NCBI GenBank assembly: GCA_964036295.1
Contig: OZ038470.1
Span: 6,731,578-6,795,577, forward strand
Source of the DNA: Plumapathes pennacea
Taxonomy: Eukaryota > Cnidaria > Anthozoa > Antipatharia > Myriopathidae
DNA length: 64,000 bases
Reading direction: 5' to 3'
The position numbers and the translations under genes are program-made. The notes below the pieces were generated by a model. That model ran no database searches. It was given only the letters and a program-made list of their open reading frames with translations, and was not told the DNA's origin. The stretch's first letter is position 1. Every line of letters begins with the position of its first letter. Positions 9,162-20,899 of this stretch are shown here, in pieces.

Positions 9162-12100
9162 TTTCGTCACCGGCGTCTACTTGGCCGCCAGCAGAGCCTA
9201 AAATGTCCATATGCTGACGTTTAGTATCACGTGACAACGCGCAAAGACATCCGGGACGTTTTACCATCGTGTGCAAGGGCCGCAGTTTCCCTTATGCTCA
9301 ACTTGTGTTATAAAAATATCTTTTAATAACATTTATACACGACATGTACATAATATACACCAACCGTTTTTTACATATTTGCAAATATAAGGACACTAAA
9401 CAACCTTTGGCGAGGAGGAAAGCTCGAGGGCAACTTTGAGCTTTCAGGAACAGATGCCGTCCAAGGACAATTATCCGTGCATCTTTCTAAAGACAAAAGG
9501 CAGTTTATTGTCCTTATCATCCTATCAAATATTTCCGCTCGCAGCGAAAATAAAGGCGCGATGACTACTGCTTTCTGGAACTGCTTTTTCGACCAATAAA
9601 TTGATGCCCTCCTCGATAGTCATCCCGTAATGTATTTTGCGAATAAAAACATAAAACTGTGTTCGGATATTGTCAATAACTAGCGACAGTTCGCCAGGGC
9701 TATTGACATATGTATATATATACAATTCAGTGATGTCACGCACCGTATAAGAATCGGATACCAGCGATGTCATCGGTATGGAGTTTTATGTTGGGACGGT
9801 ACCCCGGGTACCACGGATACATAATGGCTCCTTTGACTTGAGAGTGGTGAAGACCAAGCGCATGGCCAAACTCGTGAATAGCTACCTGCAGCAGGTTTGT
9901 TCCCTTCTTTTTACCATCCGTAAACTTTTCGCTCTCATCAAAGTGCACGCGGCCATTTGAAGGGAAAAACGCATGCCCCAAGACTTTTCCTTTCCCGTCA
10001 AATTTGCTTCCACAGGTCTTCTCCGCCTTTGTTCCTTCGTGGGTGCGAGAACCAAAACTAGGATTGTGGAGAACACAGATAATGATAACCTGAGTATCAG
10101 GCTATTTTTCCCCCCGGCCTAAGAGACTGGAGAGAGCGGAGCCCAGAAAAAATGTCTGGTACTCAGATTAAGATAACAATAAATCAGAATTGTTTTATAT
10201 TGTGCACTCAAAGCAAGGTTACTGTTCTTTGATGTCTAACCGAAAGTGTGAGGTAAAGTACGGACAACTCTATTTGTTCGAGCACAAGCATTTCATTAGA
10301 TTCTGCACCCCTCTTGGAGTTAATATGACGTCACAGAACAAACATGGTGGCAAAATCTTACTTTTTACTGTTTATTTATCTATTTTTCTGACAGCACGGA
10401 CATTGGCAAGCAGAGAATTGGGCTTTTCACATAGATTATTTGTATAGTATCGGAACTATCGATAGCTAACTAAAGCACACTATCGGCGATTGTATTTGCA
10501 ATCGATCCATCGATATCGGGTTCGATGTGTCGTTACACTCTTAGTTTGGTCCATACTTTTGTTTATGTTAAAATGAAAATAAGAAGCTTTCTCTCACAGT
10601 ACGACTTCCTTGGTATTTTTTGAGCTAGAACAAGGTTTTAAGCTGGAATTTGACCAGTTTGGCCAAGAGGTTGGGTAAATGAATGTGGTTAAGCGGCCTG
10701 GATTTATTATTAAATAGCTTAATCGGGCTTTGAACAACCGGGCTTTGGGCTGTCATAATTGCAGTTTTAGGGCGCGTTCAATTGGCTCTATTCCGGAATA
10801 GAAGTAGCAATGTTGATCGGTGGGATGTATCCGGAGCTGTTCCAAGGTTTTGAACAAAATCTTCCCCAGAACAAGCAAAACTTTGGGTCATTTTAGTTAT
10901 TCCTATTCCAGAGTAGACCCAATCGAACGCACCCTTAGTCAGCTATCATCTGAGTGCACTATCAAGTGGCAAATTCTCTACACTGCATCATATAAACTCT
11001 GGCAAGAGATTGACAGGAGAGTAAAGTATATACCTGATCTTTAAATCAGCGGTCCAGGGGGTTTTGACTCTAGTGAAACTCAACCCAGACACGTCAGCCC
11101 AGAACTGGAGAGCTTTGGCAATAACCCGGTCTTGTGTGACTTCGTCCAAATCTTCGCCATATTGAATGAAATAGGTCAACTTTTTATAACGCCACTTTTT
11201 TCCGGTGTTGAATCGAAGCAAAGGGGTGCCATCAATTTCCTCGTCGGGCATGCCACACCTTGGTTTCTTCATTTGTCTGATCGTCGCTCTGCTGATTTTT
11301 CCAGTAACAGGCAGGTTAGCAAATTCCTGGAAATGCTTGATAGCTGTTTTAACGTCATGGTTTCCAGATCTCGTTTGTGAGAGGTAATTGTACTGGTTCA
11401 AGAATTTCTGCGAATTGGACGAAAAGGATGCACAGTTAGTGGGTGCACACGTTGGACAAGTCCCGAGTTTAGTTACAGTGAAAAATCATGGCTGCGTTTC
11501 AATCTTTGGGCACTTTAGGGCGCAATGATATAAGGCAGCTATTATATCTAAGATGGATCTAAGATTAGAGTCTGATTACATGTTAAGCCGGCGCACTGGC
11601 CGTTTTCCGAGATCCCGGTATGGCTGTGAATACGCGAGAATTACATGAGAATCGGGCCAGTACGGCAAGCCGGGATCCTGGCTGGAAGATACCGGGATGT
11701 CGGTTAACACACATCTCAGCAGACGCGGGTCAATCCGGCTTATGTAATCAGGCCCTAAATGCGACGGAGTCGAGTGTGAATAACTCACGTTTTCTTAATC
11801 GAACCCAAGGCTGATCTAAACCGGATGGTTTGACAGTGTGGAGGCGCACCAGTGCTCGACATTAAGGTTTTAGGTTGGTTGCCCTTCGGACTGTAGATTG
11901 AATTCAAGCAATAGAAAGTTTCATAGTTTCTGATTGCCTGGCCCAGAATTTACCTGCCCGACCAAAAGTTTTGGTTGCCCCGGGCAAGCGGGCTTACAGA
12001 GAAATTCACAGAGAAAACACAATATTACAAATGGTTCAGACCGCCATAACAAGAAACTGAATGGGGTTTTTAAACGTTTCGGAGAACACATACAGTGAAA

Positions 12101-12380
12101 TAGACTTCGTAACTAAAATTTGTTATCTACCACAGACGACAATTAGAGCAAAAACTGAGAAACATCGATAGATTTGTGGTATTTGTAAGCCAGGCACAGG
12201 TTCAATTTATAGCACTCCAGTGTTTACGTTGAAAGTGTAAGGTACATCAAAGAAAGACAAAACTAAACGTGCATGCATGCGGTTGAAAAGAAGCATACAT
12301 ACAATAGTAGTAGACATATGGTCCTTTGCAAACACTCCAGCTTGAAGCGCAAAAGCGCTCAACACAATCAGCGACAACAT
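9162..12380 (-). CDS. Matrix metalloproteinase, copy 1 (3' end unresolved)
   Basis: A secreted zinc endopeptidase of extracellular matrix. Exons: 12380-12303 ([18 protein letters not shown] signal peptide), 11407-11034 (prodomain and start of the catalytic domain), 10057-9744 (catalytic), 9197-9162 (linker, [13 protein letters not shown]). All have consensus GT/AG ends, and phases are 0, 2, 1, 1. The prodomain ends in the cysteine switch PRCGMPD (Cys77). The zinc site is [11 protein letters not shown] (His212, Glu213, His216, His222), followed by the Met-turn IMYPWY. Exons 1-3 equal those of copy 2 in length (78, 374, 314 nt). An insert holding an extra Cys (TCGSKFDG) precedes the strand leading to LGHAFFP. 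A candidate next exon at 8857-8818 is weak. No hemopexin or ShKT exon was found, so the C-terminus is open. Confidence 0.88.
10770..10934. mobile_element. Harbinger-like MITE in metalloproteinase intron 2
   Basis: Ends gggcgcgttcaattgg and ccaatcgaacgcaccc are inverted copies that continue through a (t/g)ctattcc(g/a)ga(a/g)ta block. TTA lies just outside both ends (10767-10769 and 10935-10937). A 3-bp TTA target duplication with GGG-type ends fits PIF/Harbinger-derived MITEs. A second copy is at 30721-30969. Confidence 0.75.
11568..11755. mobile_element. Short inverted-repeat element in metalloproteinase intron 1
   Basis: Ends tctgattacatg...aagccgg and ccggcttatgtaatcagg are inverted copies about 190 bp apart. 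There is no coding frame of note. Target duplication is unclear (tta versus taa). Confidence 0.5.
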
Positions 12381-12436
12381 TATTCAGCGATGCAGCTCCT
12401 CAAATGAGACGAGTGGAACTAAGCTGAGTCGGCTTT

Positions 12437-12450
12437 AGTTTTATTTAATG
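12437..12450 (-). promoter_or_regulatory. TATA-like box, metalloproteinase copy 1
   Basis: On the minus strand cattaaataaaact lies about 57-70 bp before the ATG at 12380. Copy 2 has aatgaataaaagc in the equivalent place (20880-20892). The leader between box and ATG is also similar in both (ctcatttgaggagc / cgcatttgaggagc), so the duplication included the core promoter. Confidence 0.45.
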
Positions 12451-12880
12451 CACTAAGTCCTGTACTTTTGGCATTGTTTAAAATATTACATCATAATGCG
12501 TCGTCCTAATATAATCTACGCACATCAGGGATCATTTGTTCAAGAATCGATATAGGCTAATCCTGCATGAATGGCCATTTGGTCAAGGTAATTTTTTTTT
12601 ATGGATTGTCTAGAAATGAGACGATTTCACTCACAACTAGGCTTCCTTGAAAATGCTCGAGCTGAAACGGGCATTATTTGGTATTTGATTAAAACTCTTC
12701 AGTTTGTTTGTTGTGGTCGAGAGAAACAATTTGTGGATACACGCTTCACACAGAAGCTTTGCCTTCTTGTACAGTGATGTCTGTTGTATATATAACTGAT
12801 CACTTCCTTGTTGTAATAGACATTTTAATTTTTCAATATATAAAACTAGCTTCAACTTGGAGTTGATGTGTGTGAATCAG
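12451..12880. other. Upstream region of metalloproteinase copy 1, nothing else seen
   Basis: Only short frames (for example 12637-12855 minus, 72 codons) without a recognisable motif. The 140-bp satellite begins directly to the right. Confidence 0.4.
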
Positions 12881-15190
12881 TGTCAGGAATGGTATGTCGA
12901 CAGGCGTAAGTTACCTCTAGTAACTAAGCCAAAATCGTTTTCGGCTTAAAAAAGGATTGGTATTATAATTAACGCGATGGATGAAAGTACTACTCTTTAT
13001 ATCCAGAAGAAAGAGTGCGAGCCGTGGAATGGTATATCGAAAGGTGTAAGTTACCTCTAGTAACTAAGCCAAAATCGTTTTCGGCTTAAAAAAGGATTGG
13101 TATTATAATTAACGCGATGGATGAAAGTACTACTCTTTATATCCAGAAGAAAGAGTGCGAGCCGTGGAATGGTATATCGAAAGGTGTAAGTTACCTCTAG
13201 TAACTAAGCCAAAATCGTTTTCGGCTTAAAAAAGGATTGGTATTATAATTAACGCGATGGATGAAAGTACTACTCTTTATATCCAGAAGAAAGAGTGCGA
13301 GCCGTGGAATGGTATATCGAAAGGTGTAAGTTACCTCTAGTAACTAAGCCAAAATCGTTTTCGGCTTAAAAAAGGATTGGTATTATAATTAACGCGATGG
13401 ATGAAAGTACTACTCTTTATATCCAGAAGAAAGAGTGCGAGCCGTGGAATGGTATATCGAAAGGTGTAAGTTACCTCTAGTAACTCAGCCAAAATCGTTT
13501 TCGGCTTAAAAAAGGATTGGTATTATAATTAACGCGATGGATGAAAGTACTACTCTTTATATCCAGAAGAAAGAGTGCGAGCCGTGGAATGGTATATCGA
13601 AAGGTGTAAGTTACCTCTAGTAACTAAGCCAAAATCGTTTTCGGCTTAAAAAAGGATTGGTATTATAATTAACGCGATGGATGAAAGTACTACTCTTTAT
13701 ATCCAGAAGAAAGAGTGCGAGCCGTGGAATGGTATATCGAAAGGTGTAAGTTACCTCTAGTAACTAAGCCAAAATCGTTTTCGGCTTAAAAAAGGATTGG
13801 TATTATAATTAACGCGATGGATGAAAGTACTACTCTTTATATCCAGAAGAAAGAGTGCGAGCCGTGGAATGGTATATCGAAAGGTGTAAGTTACCTCTAG
13901 TAACTAAGCCAAAATCGTTTTCGGCTTAAAAAAGGATTGGTATTATAATTAACGCGATGGATGAAAGTACTACTCTTTATATCCAGAAGAAAGAGTGCGA
14001 GCCGTGGAATGGTATATCGAAAGGTGTAAGTTACCTCTAGTAACTAAGCCAAAATCGTTTTCGGCTTAAAAAAGGATTGGTATTATAATTAACGCGATGG
14101 ATGAAAGTACTACTCTTTATATCCAGAAGAAAGAGTGCGAGCCGTGGAATGGTATATCGAAAGGTGTAAGTTACCTCTAGTAACTAAGCCAAAATCGTTT
14201 TCGGCTTAAAAAAGGATTGGTATTATAATTAACGCGATGGATGAAAGTACTACTCTTTATATCCAGAAGAAAGAGTGCGAGCCGTGGAATGGTATATCGA
14301 AAGGTGTAAGTTACCTCTAGTAACTAAGCCAAAATCGTTTTCGGCTTAAAAAAGGATTGGTATTATAATTAACGCGATGGATGAAAGTACTACTCTTTAT
14401 ATCCAGAAGAAAGAGTGCGAGCCGTGGAATGGTATATCGAAAGGTGTAAGTTACCTCTAGTAACTAAGCCAAAATCGTTTTCGGCTTAAAAAAGGATTGG
14501 TATTATAATTAACGCGATGGATGAAAGTACTACTCTTTATATCCAGAAGAAAGAGTGCGAGCCGTGGAATGGTATATCGAAAGGTGTAAGTTACCTCTAG
14601 TAACTAAGCCAAAATCGTTTTCGGCTTAAAAAAGGATTGGTATTATAATTAACGCGATGGATGAAAGTACTACTCTTTATATCCAGAAGAAAGAGTGCGA
14701 GCCGTGGAATGGTATATCGAAAGGTGTAAGTTACCTCTAGTAACTAAGCCAAAATCGTTTTCGGCTTAAAAAAGGATTGGTATTATAATTAACGCGATAG
14801 ATGAAAGTACTACTCTTTATATCCAGAAGAAAGAGTGCGAGCCGTGGAATGGTATATCGAAAGGTGTAAGTTACCTCTAGTAACTAAGCCAAAATCGTTT
14901 TCGGCTTAAAAAGAGGTTTGATATTATAATTAACGCGATGGATAAAAGTACTACTCTTTTTGTCCAGAAGAAAGAGTGCGAGCCGTGGAATGGCATTATA
15001 TCGAAAGGTGTAATTAGTTACCTCTGGCAACTAAGCCTGAATTGTTTTAAGCTTGAAAAGAAACGGGTTGATATAATGTTAAAATGCAAAGAATGAAAGC
15101 ATAATAATTACTCTTTGTGCCAACCAGAAAGGGTGCAAGTTATGGAATGGTTTATCGACAGGTGTAAGTTACCTCTGGCAACCAAAGCTA
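12881..15190. repeat. 140-bp satellite array, about 16 units
   Basis: The anchor gccgtggaatggtata recurs at exactly 140-bp steps from 13021 to 14841 (14 occurrences). Diverged units flank both sides (near 12886 and at 14900-15190). The core units are nearly identical; I noticed single changes near 13486 and 14799. Each unit can be read as an interrupted coding stretch: EWYIERCKLPLVTKPKSFSA then stop. In the last, diverged unit the frame stays open (next feature). The array lies between the two metalloproteinase genes. Confidence 0.96.
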
Positions 15191-15315
15191 TTATACAATT
15201 TGGTTTGAAAAGAGGAGGACAGCAGCACAGGTTCCCAACAGATATTAACTATTTCACTCCTGAACTCATAATACACAATTATCCCAACTATTTAAGAAGG
15301 AAACTGCACAAATGA
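15115..15315 (+). CDS. Open frame at the satellite edge, unknown
   Basis: A 66-codon plus-strand frame (GTG or a later ATG at 15142) spans the last diverged 140-bp unit and continues into unique sequence. It reads MEWFIDRCKLPLATKAIIQF and then a basic tail ending YLRRKLHK. The array units carry the related but interrupted EWYIERCKLPLVTK. Either the satellite was amplified from an exon of a gene or the resemblance is just unit homology. No family recognised. Confidence 0.25.
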   Translation: MCQPERVQVMEWFIDRCKLPLATKAIIQFGLKRGGQQHRFPTDINYFTPELIIHNYPNYLRRKLHK

Positions 15316-16660
15316 CGTACTAAGAGTTGATATGTTCAATCAGATTTCGTCTGAGCAGGGTATCATACAGTTGCTAAGTTCTCCTTGATGTATAATATAT
15401 ATCTCTGGAAAAAAGATAAACAGAGAAAACTGTTGCGTAAAAGTTTAAAACAATCTTCTCTCCCTGATTCATATAGTTGTCCTGTCGGGACCCCGTGAGT
15501 GCACAGTTGAGCTGTTTGCACAATAATAATATAGTTTTCCACTCAAAAAGCTACTGTGAAGTTTCTACTTAAATTACCTTCGCAAGTTATTCAGTTAGCT
15601 TTAATATTTTACTTTAACTTTGATACAATTCCAAACAGAACTTTCAATACCCCTCCTTTTTCGCTTGTTTCTTTTTTCTGTCGTTATCAATACGCAATTA
15701 GTGCAACTGTTCATATTATATCCGTTTAATATTAATATTAATACGTACGTTCTGGTCAGCCTTAGTTCAGTTGCTGATGAGCTGCTGGATAACAATGGCT
15801 GGCAAGAGGGTGTCCAAAGCACTTTGGATTAGGATTGTTATTGGGATAATCAAAATCCCAGTTATCTTCAGTTTAAAACTGACTCTTTCATCATTGTTGC
15901 CGACGATAGGAGGCAGCGACACTAATTCTGCTTTGTGACTCAACTCATGGATGTCGGTCTGGATGATCAGTCATGTGACAACTGACGTTGCTGTTTGTGA
16001 CTCGACTCACGGATGTCGGTCTGGATGATCAGTCATGTGACAACTGATGGCCAATTAAACGCAGACATAATGCTCAGGGGACCGCGAGAGTGTTTTTCTC
16101 CGACGGCACTCGAAAGTCGAAGCAAGGACTTTTTGAGTGTTCCTTCGTTGTAATGAATCGAGTATTGAAGTGAGACATCGCCTGATCTTCCTGATGATCT
16201 CTGCCAAACAACAACACGTTACATTCGCGATGTACCGGCTACAAACGGTATGTCTTTCGCCCGGGGTCTTTCGTGTCAATGCATGTGCCCCTCAATGTTT
16301 ATCTGTTTCATCATTTGGCTTTACATTTGGTGATCCATGTGAGTAAAACATAAATAAACTGCATTCTGACTTGAGATAACAGTTTTTGTTGTTAGCGCTC
16401 GTTTCTTCGCTGTTGACTCGATACCGCGTTGCGTTACTCACGATTAAATACATGTTGCGAGGGTCAATCACGGGCATTCACTGCTGGCAATCCATTTCTT
16501 GTGTAAAATTCAAAGCAGTATGGACACATGTATTTTGTGTGGAACGATTTATCGAGGCCCACGAGGTTTGTGTACATCTTACGCTAAGAGCCTTCGACCG
16601 ATGAAGACGAAAGGAGAGATGTCATGTTGTTTGAACTTACAATGGCGGAGGTACGTACGA
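15191..16660. other. Intergenic, short direct repeat
   Basis: Apart from the frame above, no gene is evident. A direct repeat of about 50 bp (ggatgtcggtctggatgatc, continuing into agtcatgtgacaactga) occurs at 15952 and 16013. Frames at 15601-15832 and 16055-16604 overlap each other on both strands and look like chance. Confidence 0.45.
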
Positions 16661-16663
16661 ACG

Positions 16664-16859
<196 letters not shown>

Positions 16860-17388
16860 AGCAAGTTATTTTATCTTGTGTCCGTTATTACAAAACCAAA
16901 GCAATTTCACTGCGAAATTTTTTATTTGTTCTTTATTTGTTTGCTCTCTACATTCTACACAGGTGAAGATTTATCAGTTCCTGCTCTTCAAGTTTAGTCC
17001 CGTGCTAGCTAGAGAGAAAAGGAAATAAAATATCAGCCGGGTTCTTTAGTCAAACACGTGTACATTTTAACAAATTTTATTACTAACCAGATTCACTGCT
17101 TTTGTGACATTTAGCTACCGTTACAATTGACCTGTGGTTATTTTAGGACTGCTTAGAAATACCCAATACGTACGATGTGGAAGTGTATGCATTTATCACA
17201 GCGCCTTCTACACAGAAACACCACTACTCGTATCAAATTAGGAAAACTGATCATATTCTGGTCCCATTATCGGTCAACAAAATACTATAATGTGTAGTTA
17301 GGTTGAAAACTATATCCAAGCATCTAATGCGTGTCACTTGTCTAATTGATTCTCTACTGATTTTGGTGCTCCAAGTCGACAGAGTGAA

Positions 17389-17392
<4 letters not shown>

Positions 17393-17436
<44 letters not shown>

Positions 17437-17480
17437 GCTTATTTAAAAATTTGAACTTGTAGGGGGGGGTATCTGAGAGA
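17393..17480. repeat. (GA)n tract and G-rich cttattt repeat
   Basis: A GA run of about 32 bp is followed by a poly-G stretch and ggcttatttaaaaa, then a second G run and ggggcttattaga. The same gggggcttattaga-type motif occurs at 38390-38445, so it is a dispersed repeat. Confidence 0.6.
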
Positions 17481-17567
17481 AGGGGCTTATTAGAGCATTT
17501 ACGGTAGTTTCACTTGCCTCAGGCAGCAGATCAGTGTTGTTTAGCGTTTTAACTGTTTCTTACCTTC

Positions 17568-20500
17568 TTAGCACAGGTTGCAAGTCTTCTTGCAGTTTGC
17601 TCGCACCCATCTGTGATAGCTGCAGTACCGGTTTTTCCACCCCGGGCATCTCCTGTCGTTGTCTTTGCAGTTACCTGATTAACACGACAAACCACACGGC
17701 AATGAGAAAAACGAACAATCGCTTAATCTCGAGAAGTCACCAATCAAATTTCAAATTTCATATATTTTGTTTACCGATGCTGTTTAGAGTTTTGGCATTT
17801 AATATGAAAGCAATGTAAGGATCATCAGCGTTAACTGATCGCCGAAATAGTCCACTTTCTTAGTTCTATATAATTACGTAGGAAATTGTAGACTAACCTC
17901 CACCGCCTCCACCTCCACCGCCTCCACCACCTCCACCTCCACCGCCGCTGGAACCTAAATATCCCATAAGGCTGATGTTAGTAACAAGACGAGAGAGAGG
18001 GAGAAGACAAAAATTAAAACAGACAGGCAAGGAAAGAGAGATGAACAAAGAAATAACTAAAGAGAAGGAAACAAGGAGAAACACAGAAAACTAATGGAGA
18101 CAGAAAAGAAAAGAGACAGAAGAACAAACAGAGAAAATACAGACACAAACAGACAGACAGGAACAGACAGAGAAAAGGGACAGAAAAAAAAGCGGAGAAA
18201 ATACAGACAGGAACAGACAGAGAAAAGGGACAGAAAAAAAGCGGAGAAAATACAGACACAAACAGACAGACAGGAACAGACAGAGAAAAGGGACAGAAAA
18301 AAAAGCGGAGAAAATACAGACAAGGGGGAAGGAGCAGGGGCAGACATAGTGGAGAAGAAACAGAAAAACAAGCGCAGAAGATACAGACAGAGACAGAAAC
18401 AGGAAGGAAAAGGGGGATGGAGAGAGAGAGAGTTGAGATAACACATTGCTTAACTATGACTAGTTATAAGACGTATTGGTAAACCTAACCAACAACAAAG
18501 AGCAGGGCTAATATGAGACAGAAGTGTGGGGAAGGGAGAGGAACGCATGGTAGGCGGGCAGAACTAACAGTTATAGAAACTGAGTCAGTAAAAGTAAGGC
18601 CAAAATACTATAATTGTCTCTTGAGAATCAGGGGATGAGAAACCAAAGCGAAACAAATCACCAACCTCACGTACCATACAAAGATCGGATCCCTTGAATG
18701 TCATCAGAGTGCAGCTTCATGTTAGCCACATATCCAGTGTAGTACGGGTACATAATGGCCCCTCTGACGTCAGAGTGCTTTAGACCGAGAGAATGACCAA
18801 ACTCGTGCGTAGCGACCCACAGCAGATTGGTACCACGTGACGTGTTGTCCGTATAAGTCTCGTCCTCGTCAAAGTGCGCGCGGCCATCTGAAGGGAAATA
18901 CGCATGCGCCAAGACTTTGCCCGCCCCGTCGAATGGGGATCCACATGTCCTCTCCACTGATGTACCGCCATGAGTGCGCGTGCCAAAGCTGTGAGTGTGG
19001 TAGAATAGAGATAACCTTTAAACTTCTGTGTCACATAACCACGTCACACACATGTATATGTGGGGAAATACCGCTGTACATTTGATTGTACATACTCGGG
19101 TAAAAACAGGCATGCTCGTGAATGTCAAAAACAATGTTTGATTCCTCGTTGAACAGATATTTTAACCACATACATACACACATACACGTACACACCCATA
19201 TGTACACGCACACATACACCCACATTACATACACGTACAAACACACGACGTTCTATTTTACACATTGTTAAATCTGTGTTAAAACATCTATGATCCTCAC
19301 AAAAAATTACCTGATCTTAAACACACGACGTTCTATTTTACACATTGTTAAATCTGTGTTAAAACATCTATGATCCTCACAAAAAATTACCTGATCTTAA
19401 ACACAAGACGTTTTATTTTACACATTGTTAAATCTGTATTAAAATATCTATGATCCTCACAAAAAATTACCTGATCTTAAACACAAGACGTTTTATTTTA
19501 CACATTGTTAAATCTGTGTTAAAACATCTATGATCCTCACAAAAAATTACCTGATCTTAAACACACGACGTTCTATTTTACACATTGTTAAATCTGTGTT
19601 CAAACATCTATGATCCTCACAAAAAATTACCTGATCTTAAACACACGACGTTTTATTTTACACATTGTTAAATCTGTGTTAAAACATCTATGATCCTCAC
19701 AAAAAATTACCTGATCTTAAACACACGACGTTTTATTTTACACATTGTTAAATCTGTGTTCAAACATCTATGATCCTCACAAAAAATTACCTGATCTTAA
19801 ACACACGACGTTTTATTTTACACATTGTTAAATCTGTGTTAAAACATCTATGATCCTCACAAAAAATTACCTGATCTTAAACACAAGACGTTTTATTTTA
19901 CACATTGTTAAATCTGTGTTAAAATATCTATGATCCTCACAAAAAATTATACCTGATCTTCAAGTCAGCAGAAGAGGCGCTCGACACTTTCCTGAAACTC
20001 AGCCCAGACACATCAGCCCAGTACTGCAAAGCTTTGGCAAAAATCCGGTCTTGAGTTATCCTGTCCAGATCCCGTCCGTGTTGAACGTAGTAGGTCAACT
20101 GCAATTTTCTCCATTTGCTTGATGTCGCATATCGCTTCATGCGAGAGCCGTCGGCTTCTTGGTCCGCCATTCCACACCTTGGTTCCTTCATTTGTTTGAT
20201 CGTCGCTTCATCAAACTCGCCCGTGACCGGCAGCCCAGTAAACTCCTGGAAGTTCCTCAGGGCCGTTTCAACGTCATGGTTTCCAGATCTTGTTTGTGAG
20301 ATGTAGTGGTAATGATTCAGGAAGTTCTGAAAAGAAAATAAATGTTTAGCAAAGAAACAGTTGCCATCTGCAATAGCAGTTCTGAGGTTTTCGGCTTACT
20401 AGAAATCTCGATGAGATCAGTTTCTTTTTAAATACTTTTACATAGCTCGAAGCAATTACATATTTTCACTTTTATTTTCTTGAAAGGAAAAAAAAAGTGT

Positions 20501-20834
20501 AACCTTACAAAAAATCCAAGAAATGAGAAAAACAAAAGAGAAGGAAATAACCCCCAAAAACATAACGCAGAAGGTTCAGTTGAACATTTCTTTGTGTTCC
20601 TTTTTAGATACTTTTCGTTTAGTACGTGGTTAAAAGGTGCACCAAGGACCGCACGAAACAAAACTTAACTTCAAAATAAATATCGGATTCTTGAAAACCC
20701 CAGAAGAAATTCGTCTAAAATTGAACGTGTAAAAGTGGAGGTTATTGTATACATACAACAGCAAAGGTCTTGTCATCCTCTGCAAATACTCCAGCTTGAA
20801 GCGCAAACGCGCTTAACACAATCAGCGACAGCAT
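17568..20834 (-). CDS. Matrix metalloproteinase with poly-Gly linker and ShKT tail
   Basis: A complete secreted zinc endopeptidase of 309 aa. Exons: 20834-20757, 20326-19953, 18988-18675, 17954-17898, 17674-17568; consensus splice sites; phases 0, 2, 1, 1. Order: signal peptide (1-18), prodomain with [12 protein letters not shown] (Cys77; the usual Pro of PRCGxPD is Ala), catalytic domain with [11 protein letters not shown] (His212, Glu213, His216, His222) and Met-turn IMYPYY. Then come SS and about 17 glycines (256-275), and a six-cysteine ShKT domain (277-309, CPGWKNRYC and CKKTCNLC) ending at the stop. No hemopexin repeats. An insert with an extra Cys166 ([10 protein letters not shown]) precedes VLAHAYFP and is shared with copy 1. 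ShKT modules occur in cnidarian proteases and channel-active peptides; here it is probably a binding module. Confidence 0.92.
18090..18440. repeat. Purine-rich minisatellite in metalloproteinase intron 3
   Basis: Imperfect tandem copies of cagacagagaaaagggacag and gcggagaaaatacagaca units fill this part of the intron (17955-18674). Long frames on either strand here are a by-product of the low-complexity sequence. Confidence 0.85.
19168..19258. repeat. (CACATA)n-type simple repeat
   Basis: A run of cacatac/acacgtac variants directly beside the 80-bp array in intron 2 of the second metalloproteinase. Confidence 0.7.
19241..19958. repeat. 80-bp array duplicating a 5' splice site
   Basis: Nine copies at exactly 80-bp steps (acaca(c/a)gacgtt at 19241, 19321, 19401, 19481, 19561, 19641, 19721, 19801, 19881). 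The right-most copy runs into the end of metalloproteinase exon 2 at 19953. On the gene strand the real junction reads aagatcag|gtataatttt; every upstream unit carries ttaagatcag|gtaatttt. The array thus grew from the exon-intron boundary and leaves a series of donor-like sites inside intron 2. Confidence 0.93.
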
Positions 20835-20879
20835 TTTCGAGAGATGCTCCTCAAATGCGACAAAGTAAAACTAAAGCCC

Positions 20880-20892
20880 GCTTTTATTCATT
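20880..20892 (-). promoter_or_regulatory. TATA-like box, metalloproteinase copy 2
   Basis: Minus-strand aatgaataaaagc lies about 46-58 bp before the ATG at 20834, matching the position of the equivalent box of copy 1. Confidence 0.4.
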
Positions 20893-20899
20893 ATTGTTT

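Noticed and set aside
9162-9730. Hemopexin domain for the metalloproteinases
   Set aside because: No hemopexin-repeat frame was seen downstream of either catalytic domain.
17893-18446. Long minus-strand Ser/Phe/Leu-rich ORFs
   Set aside because: They read through a purine-rich minisatellite in a metalloproteinase intron; only the 57-nt Gly exon is coding.
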